Shown here piece after piece: positions 58,415 through 64,000 of a DNA stretch of 64,000 bases (its first letter is position 1; each line of letters begins with the position of its first letter). The notes under the pieces were generated by a model that did no database searches, was not told the origin of the DNA, and was given only the letters and a program-made list of their open reading frames with translations. This DNA comes from Cerrena zonata (Eukaryota > Basidiomycota > Agaricomycetes > Polyporales > Cerrenaceae), in NCBI GenBank assembly GCA_038087015.1, contig JASBNA010000042.1, positions 248,001 to 312,000 of the forward strand. The letters run 5' to 3'. The translations under genes and the position numbers were made by a program.

Positions 58415-59329
58415 ATGTCAGGGTCAAAGCTAGACAAGGTAAAAGCTATAGTGTCCGAGAGGGCAACTCCGAAGGTTGATTCGCCGAGTCCTGTTCGGTC
58501 GGACGATGTCCAACTTGTTTACTTGAACGAGTTAGAAAAAGACATTAAAAATACAGAAACATTCTCCAAACAGGCTGATAAGGCTATAAAAACATTGAAA
58601 GAAGGACTAGAAGCACAATTAGATTCAGAGGATAGTGAATTGGAAACGAAGATAAGGATACTCGCTTTACACGATACTTACTCGAAGATTTCATACGTTC
58701 CAAGTAAAAATGATGTAATTGGAATATCAACAGCTTCAAAAGACGTGAATGAACTCATAGGCAAACAAGCTAAGATATCATCGAACTTACTAGAAGAAGG
58801 ATCTGAGCTAGATGACCAGGCTGAAAATTTGAAGTCATTGATAAATGATTACAATGAAATGCTAGCTAATTTAGAGAAAAGAATACAAAAAAATCCATCC
58901 AAATTAGAAGGACTTTCGTTGAAAGAAAATAAGATCCAAGAATCAGAAGTATCGCTTAAAACTCAGTTAAATCAAACAAAAGATAAACTTTCAGAGGCGT
59001 CTAGAGTCGAAAAACATCTTCAATCACACTTGAATAAAATAGTTGCAAAATTTTTATCATTTCAGCATTGGTCTAATGAAGATTTTGTAGACGAAGAAGC
59101 TTTTAAAAGAAATATTCGACTGTTTGCAGATGTGATAAATAAGTTGGTTGAAAACCTATTGAAGACCATAGAGTATGAAGATGATTCAGTATGGTTAGAG
59201 ATTCAACCATCTGCATCAGACGAAAGCTTGATAAATATTTTACTTCGGAATGGGATTCTTGTTAGTCGACAATATTCGAGTAGTGAATCATACTATTTGA
59301 AACTACGAAAATACGGAATTGAATTTTAA
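58415..59329 (+). CDS. Coiled-coil protein, probable CENP-K/Sim4/Mcm22-like inner kinetochore subunit
   Basis: A 304-residue protein with long coiled coil (about residues 30-215, Leu/Glu/Lys heptads) and a compact C-terminus. The end (about 245-300) reads ENLLKTIEYEDDSVWLEI, DESLINILLRNGILVSR, YYLKLRKYGIEF. The LLRNGI block followed by a basic residue-rich strand resembles the C-terminus of CENP-K (Sim4 in fission yeast, Mcm22 in S. cerevisiae), a subunit of the constitutive centromere-associated network. Sequence conservation in that family is low. Another coiled-coil kinetochore protein such as Kre28 is possible. Confidence 0.5.
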   Translation: MSGSKLDKVKAIVSERATPKVDSPSPVRSDDVQLVYLNELEKDIKNTETFSKQADKAIKTLKEGLEAQLDSEDSELETKIRILALHDTYSKISYVPSKNDVIGISTASKDVNELIGKQAKISSNLLEEGSELDDQAENLKSLINDYNEMLANLEKRIQKNPSKLEGLSLKENKIQESEVSLKTQLNQTKDKLSEASRVEKHLQSHLNKIVAKFLSFQHWSNEDFVDEEAFKRNIRLFADVINKLVENLLKTIEYEDDSVWLEIQPSASDESLINILLRNGILVSRQYSSSESYYLKLRKYGIEF

Positions 59330-59370
59330 GAGTAAATCATTAACTACTTAGAAATAGTTTAGTTAACAAA

Positions 59371-60978
59371 TCAATTTTGTCTAGTCACTGCTGCCCTTAC
59401 CGATTTAATTTCGGTGTAGTTATGTAAAACTTCTTCACCTAATTCTCTACCAATACCAGATTGTTTGAATCCTCCGAATGGAACCATTGGATGGTAATCA
59501 TTGTAAGTGTTGACCCACACGGTACCAGCCTTGAGTCTTCTTGAAACATCAATAACCTTATTGAAATCATTTGATTGAATACCAGCAGCTAATCCGTATT
59601 CGGTATCGTTTGCTAATTTGACTACTTCATCAACCGTCTTAAATTTACTGACGGTAACAACTGGACCAAAAATTTCTTCTTTGTTAATTTTTGAATCTGG
59701 TTTAACGTCACCGAATATAGTTGGTTGAACAAAATAACCTTTCTCTTCTAATCTCTTACCACCAGCTAAAACAGTGGCACCTTCTTCAGTACCGATTTGA
59801 ATATACTTCAAGATTTTATCCAATTGGGAAACACTATTCTGGGCACCTTGAATGGTATCAGGTAAAAATGGGTTACCAACTTTAACGGAAGAATTAGCGA
59901 AATCAACTAATTTCTTGATGAAAACATCATAAATATCTTCATGAACATATAAACGAGAACCAGCAGAGCAAACTTCCCCAGAATTGTAGTAGATACCAGC
60001 AACTACAGATTTCAAAGCCACGTCAAGATCAGCATCGTTAAAGATGATATTTGGAGACTTACCACCTAATTCCAAGGTGATCTTCTTCATTGTATCGGCG
60101 GCTTTCTTCATAAGAGCCTTACCAGTTGCAGTCGAACCAGTAAAAGCAATTTTCCTTACCAATGGGTGTTCAACCAAAGCATTACCAGTGATCTTACCAA
60201 ATCCACTGACAACATTGAACACACCCGGTGGGAAAACGTCATTCTCCTTAATCAAATTACACAAGTATAAAGCAGATAACGGAGTTGATTCGGCAGTTTT
60301 CAAAACAGAAGTATTACCAACAACAATACCAGTGATTTTCCAAATAAGCATCAAAAGAGGGAAATTCCAAGGAATGATTTGTCCGACAACACCAATTGGT
60401 TCACGACGAGTGAAATTGAAATAATCGTCCCCAGTTTCGATTTGCTTACCACCAAATTTATCAGCCCAACCAGCAGCAGATCTCAAGCAAGCGATACCAA
60501 GAGCCACATCCCCTCTAGCATCGCCAAGTGACTTACCATTATCGAGAGACTCAATTGAAGCAAGGGTCTCTGCATGTTGTTCAATCAAGTCAGCCAACTT
60601 GAAAAAAGCCAGTGCTCTAAAAGAAGGATCTGACGTGGCCCAGGGAGAATGATCAAAGGCATTTTGAGCAGCCTGAATAGCAATATCAACATCGTCTTCA
60701 CGAGATTCGTAAATAGTTGCGATTAGCTCTTCAGTTGCAGGAGAGAATACTTCAAAAGTCTTCTTTTGACGAGATGGAACAAATTCCCCGTTTATAAACA
60801 ACCCGGTTGGCTGAACATATTCCTCTCCAGTTGGCAACTTAATAGAAGTTTCAAGAGGAATCTGAGCATAACCACGAACTAGAACTTTAGGAATGGCCCC
60901 AGTTGTTGATGGACGCAATTTAGTTGCAAAGTTTTTTTGCAAACCAACTGATCTAGAAAAACGGAATGCTGAAAGCAT
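59371..60978 (-). CDS. ALD5: Mitochondrial aldehyde dehydrogenase
   Basis: A 535-residue NAD(P)-dependent enzyme oxidising acetaldehyde to acetate. ATG 60978 opens a mitochondrial presequence (MLSAFRFSRSVGLQKNF), and the enzyme proper begins near residue 55 (QPTGLFINGEFV). Catalytic Glu is in ITLELGGKSPN (about residue 303), the nucleophile Cys in NSGEVCSAGSR (about residue 336). Other signatures are PIGVVGQIIPWNFPLLM and EEIFGPVVTVSKF. Close to Ald4/Ald5; the ALD5 name follows Candida usage and is not certain. It converges on the CENP-K-like gene, 42 bp apart. Confidence 0.92.
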   Translation of the reverse strand: MLSAFRFSRSVGLQKNFATKLRPSTTGAIPKVLVRGYAQIPLETSIKLPTGEEYVQPTGLFINGEFVPSRQKKTFEVFSPATEELIATIYESREDDVDIAIQAAQNAFDHSPWATSDPSFRALAFFKLADLIEQHAETLASIESLDNGKSLGDARGDVALGIACLRSAAGWADKFGGKQIETGDDYFNFTRREPIGVVGQIIPWNFPLLMLIWKITGIVVGNTSVLKTAESTPLSALYLCNLIKENDVFPPGVFNVVSGFGKITGNALVEHPLVRKIAFTGSTATGKALMKKAADTMKKITLELGGKSPNIIFNDADLDVALKSVVAGIYYNSGEVCSAGSRLYVHEDIYDVFIKKLVDFANSSVKVGNPFLPDTIQGAQNSVSQLDKILKYIQIGTEEGATVLAGGKRLEEKGYFVQPTIFGDVKPDSKINKEEIFGPVVTVSKFKTVDEVVKLANDTEYGLAAGIQSNDFNKVIDVSRRLKAGTVWVNTYNDYHPMVPFGGFKQSGIGRELGEEVLHNYTEIKSVRAAVTRQN

Positions 60979-61500
60979 GATTAACAATTATATACCAATT
61001 GAACTGACCTTCCAAATTAAAATCTCTATGGAAGTAAGCATCCCGATTCGCCCTTATATATATGCCAATATTTTATTTGCAATTGCTCTTCCCTTCTTTC
61101 AATTGCTTTAGCTTCTCAATGATTGGCAAACTTTAACAGAATAATTGCAGCAATCAGCCCTTCTCAACTCTATTGGCCAAAACAACAATACAATTAGACA
61201 ATCCTCAATACCCTCGATGACGTCCCTTTCCCGAAGAATACATTCCCATCCCCGTTTAAGCTCCTTTCTTTCCTTAATGTTAATGGTAGAGTGATTGGGT
61301 CCAAATGGTCTGGCCAACCGAAAAAAACACCCAAACACCAAGCCTTTATTGAAGGGAAAAAATGACAAAATTCCGCTAGATCCTTTAGAAATGACATATG
61401 ATTGACAAAAATCAAATTCAAGTCAAGGTTGAAAAGGTTGGATACAGACCGACCAATGACATCAAGACAACATTACTAGGAGATTCTCGTTCACTGGTTA
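60979..61500. other. Intergenic: divergent promoter ALD / Zn2Cys6 gene
   Basis: 522 bp. A TATATATATG-like box lies near 61055 on the ALD side. Two overlapping antisense ORFs of 75-86 codons have no homology. No RNA gene seen. Confidence 0.5.
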
Positions 61501-64000
61501 ATGAAAATGTCTCATCCTGAAGAATCAAGTGGTTTGACGAGCAACCCGACTACATTTCCGTATTTGACTCCACCAGATCTAGCATCAGGGCAGAAGAAAG
61601 AACAGACATCGACGAATACCAGCTCAAATTATCCCAAGGGAAATGATCTTCTATCTCATCAGAGTCCACGAGTCAATGCCGACACCCAAGAGGTTGAGAA
61701 AGAATATCCACCAAGAAAGAAACATAGAAGAAGGAGAGCAGTGTTGAGTTGTCATACCTGCCGTCGAAAGAAGATTCGATGTAACAGAGAGCTCCCATGT
61801 GATAGGTGTATTTCTCTAGGCTTAGAAGGCCAATGTAAGTACGATTCAAGTACCAATAATGAAAATAGTTTTGTTCCAAATTCGAAAACTGCGTTTGATG
61901 GTTCAGAAACTGCGGTTGATGAGTATCAACCGCAAGCCGACCCACCAGAAAGTTATGCTAATGCTTTCACTGGTCAAGATGATGGTGACCTTATAGGAAT
62001 GAATCCGTCTTGTGGTCCTGAAGAATGTAATATGTTATATAATGCCGGGACATCAACCAAAGCACCGGTATTTAAAAAAAAGCCAAATATTTTGATAAGA
62101 CTACTGCATCAAGATATTGGGTTTGAAGTTTTCTGGCGAATCAAGAAACGATCTTCTAATCTTCTTAATTTCCGGACGATTGTTTCGGTGACATGGTCAA
62201 TATCAAAATCAGAATTGGGTCTTCTTCAAGCCAGAGTGAAGGAGTCATTTGGTGATTGTTATGTACCACATCCGGATTCTAAACCCAAACCAAATACAAA
62301 AGTCATTAAAAACGGATTAGCTAAGTATGGGAGGCCATTAGGAACGTTAGTTAGTCAAGAGTTTGACGAATTCGATACTATCAACGAATCTTTGAAAAAA
62401 ATTTTCCCAAAACATAATGTTATGAGTTTACATATTAAAAGATTTTTCGAAAAATTATATCCATTTTATCCTATAATCGATGAAAATAACTTCATGCGTA
62501 CTGTTAATAAGATTCTAAGATTTGATGAATACGGGAATTTCAAAAGCTTGATTGTTAGTAATAAAATTGATTTGGCCCATTTCATCATTTTACTTATTAT
62601 ATTAAGACTATCATATCTATCTGTATTTACTAATAACATTCCTTTAAACCAATCAATTTTGGATTCTGATGTCGATGATGAAAAGACCATTATAATGAAG
62701 AATCCAATAGTAATTGATCTCATGGTCATATCAGATCAGTGCTTAAAAGAAATATGGGAGTGCCATCATTTAACTGTATTACAAGCACTCACAATGAGAC
62801 ATTCGTATAGTATTGTTGCCCCAGAAGAATCCAAAGGAGCAATAACTGATGATTTACAAGTTTCAGTTGGGTTGTTAGTAACTACGGCTTACGCTTTAAA
62901 GTTAGACCTTGATCCTGATGACACGATTGAAATATATTTAAACGATAAGGTCAATTCAATAAGAAGAAAGCTTTGGTACTATATTGTTAATGAAGATTAT
63001 ATGACTAATCTTACGTTTAATTATGTTCTGATGTGTAAAAAAAATTTTACTACAAAATTACCAATTGTTAGTAAGGAATCATCCAGTATATCGGATTTGG
63101 CTTTGGAACAGAATGCAATTAATAATTTGAGGAATAACTATGAAATAATCAGTAGTGGTAATGAGATTGTGAAGCTTTTGATAAGAACACAAAGACATTG
63201 TCAAGTCAATACAGTATTAGGAATGTTATCTGAATTAGAATTATTAGTTGCAAAAAAACTAGGCAAAGTCGAAGATTATATAAATAGTGAAAGGGGGAAC
63301 TATACCAAGATTATAAATTTCAAGACGTATTTCCAAGTCAAATCATTTATTGCTTCTATATACCAATTTTTCCATTTGCATTTTGAGCAACGAGGTGACA
63401 TACCTCTACTGTTCTTTTTTTTGAAAAAAGTCCTTTCAATATCGAGTAAGGAATTCGACTTGATTGATGATGATTTCATTTTAAATTCTCATAATTATTT
63501 TGACGAAACTTTCACAATGATAGTTAGTCCAATAGTAGGTCAGAATATGCATGCATTATCTTTAGCATACTTAGGTATAGCAATGAGACTTAAGTATACT
63601 TTGCACACTATAAATTTGAATCCACATGATGATTTGATTTCTAAAACAATCAACGAACTTATTCAAAGAAACTACTCTGCTTTAACAAAAAAATTTTCCG
63701 TTAGTGACGTTTTAAGTTTCAGGTATTTTTCCTCGTGGAGATCGAAAAAGGGTCAGATATTTGGTTACTCTTTTTTAGAAAAACAACCGTTACCTAAAAT
63801 TGACCTGGAGTTTCTTGTTAAAGTTACTTTCAAATATAAACTACAAAATTATCAAGAATTAATTCAAATCCTTCCCGAACCAACCCTATCTCTTGATGCA
63901 TATATGAACAGAGTCACGATCCTCGACCTTAGCACTTCTTCCATAAATGAGTGCCAAAATGAAGCTTATTGGACACAATTATGTGGAGTCGAATACGAAT
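61501..64000 (+). CDS. Zn2Cys6 fungal transcription factor, 3'-truncated by window end
   Basis: Open from ATG 61501 (MKMSHPEESSGL; a second Met at 61507) to the last base, at least 833 codons; the stop lies beyond the window. A Zn2Cys6 binuclear cluster at about residues 82-109 reads CHTCRRKKIRCNRELPCDRC, with its last Cys eight residues further on (spacing C-X2-C-X6-C-X5-C-X2-C-X8-C). It is preceded by a basic patch (RKKHRRRR) and followed by linker, then the fungal-specific regulatory region (SLHIKRFFEKLYPFYPIIDE and on). The target genes cannot be told from sequence. Divergent from the aldehyde dehydrogenase. Confidence 0.9.
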   Translation, partial: MKMSHPEESSGLTSNPTTFPYLTPPDLASGQKKEQTSTNTSSNYPKGNDLLSHQSPRVNADTQEVEKEYPPRKKHRRRRAVLSCHTCRRKKIRCNRELPCDRCISLGLEGQCKYDSSTNNENSFVPNSKTAFDGSETAVDEYQPQADPPESYANAFTGQDDGDLIGMNPSCGPEECNMLYNAGTSTKAPVFKKKPNILIRLLHQDIGFEVFWRIKKRSSNLLNFRTIVSVTWSISKSELGLLQARVKESFGDCYVPHPDSKPKPNTKVIKNGLAKYGRPLGTLVSQEFDEFDTINESLKKIFPKHNVMSLHIKRFFEKLYPFYPIIDENNFMRTVNKILRFDEYGNFKSLIVSNKIDLAHFIILLIILRLSYLSVFTNNIPLNQSILDSDVDDEKTIIMKNPIVIDLMVISDQCLKEIWECHHLTVLQALTMRHSYSIVAPEESKGAITDDLQVSVGLLVTTAYALKLDLDPDDTIEIYLNDKVNSIRRKLWYYIVNEDYMTNLTFNYVLMCKKNFTTKLPIVSKESSSISDLALEQNAINNLRNNYEIISSGNEIVKLLIRTQRHCQVNTVLGMLSELELLVAKKLGKVEDYINSERGNYTKIINFKTYFQVKSFIASIYQFFHLHFEQRGDIPLLFFFLKKVLSISSKEFDLIDDDFILNSHNYFDETFTMIVSPIVGQNMHALSLAYLGIAMRLKYTLHTINLNPHDDLISKTINELIQRNYSALTKKFSVSDVLSFRYFSSWRSKKGQIFGYSFLEKQPLPKIDLEFLVKVTFKYKLQNYQELIQILPEPTLSLDAYMNRVTILDLSTSSINECQNEAYWTQLCGVEYE

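Noticed and set aside
1..64000. CRISPR arrays, insertion sequences, LTR retrotransposons, rRNA genes
   Set aside because: None seen. The tandem repeats present have no spacers, and no reverse transcriptase, integrase or transposase reading frame is present.

Overview
The window is nuclear DNA from a budding yeast (Saccharomycotina). Gene content points to the CTG-clade side (Debaryomycetaceae/Metschnikowiaceae type). A complex I accessory subunit is present, which Saccharomyces lacks. Introns are short and few, with GTATGT/TACTAAC-type signals. CTG codons look rare. The RPL11 promoter carries a Tbf1-like palindrome next to a Cbf1 box, the arrangement known from Candida albicans ribosomal-protein genes. 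I could not name the species.

Layout. 1-11.2 kb: 3' part of twinfilin TWF1 (with an in-frame stop), a RING/PHD protein (ASR1-like), the splicing factors RDS3 and SNT309/BCAS2, RPL11, the proteasome subunit PRE2, and the forkhead regulator FHL1. 11.2-15.9 kb: a desert without an intact gene. It holds decayed members of one unidentified small-protein family in a degenerate tandem array of about 1.35 kb period, plus minisatellites. 15.9-31 kb: SLX9, LTE1, PEX22, the divergent vitamin B6 pair SNZ/SNO with perfect Gcn4 sites between them, and IML1 broken by small indels. 31-49.6 kb: HOM6, the exoglucanase XOG1, TOM20, an NDUFA11-type complex I subunit, MGM101, two tandem MNN4-like mannosylphosphate genes, SEC61, FBP1 and an MCH1-like transporter. 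49.6-64 kb: a 12-bp minisatellite, MPG1, a glutathione transferase-like gene, AIM18, a fused pseudouridine-phosphate glycosidase/kinase, TTI2, TIM8, a CENP-K/Sim4-like kinetochore gene, a mitochondrial aldehyde dehydrogenase, and a Zn2Cys6 transcription factor running off the end.

How the genes fit together. Almost all are core housekeeping genes, packed at about one per 2 kb on both strands. Loose functional links are cell wall and secretion (MPG1 makes GDP-mannose; MNN4-like genes act on mannosylphosphate; XOG1 trims glucan; SEC61 translocates), mitochondria (TOM20, TIM8, MGM101, AIM18, complex I, ALD), TOR/nutrient control (IML1, TTI2, FHL1 acting on ribosomal-protein genes, RPL11) and metabolism (SNZ/SNO, HOM6, FBP1, pseudouridine salvage).

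Four gene models need splicing that plain open reading frames miss: RPL11, SLX9, SNT309 and the pseudouridine fusion gene. Two conserved genes (TWF1, IML1) carry lesions that are either sequencing errors or real inactivating mutations.
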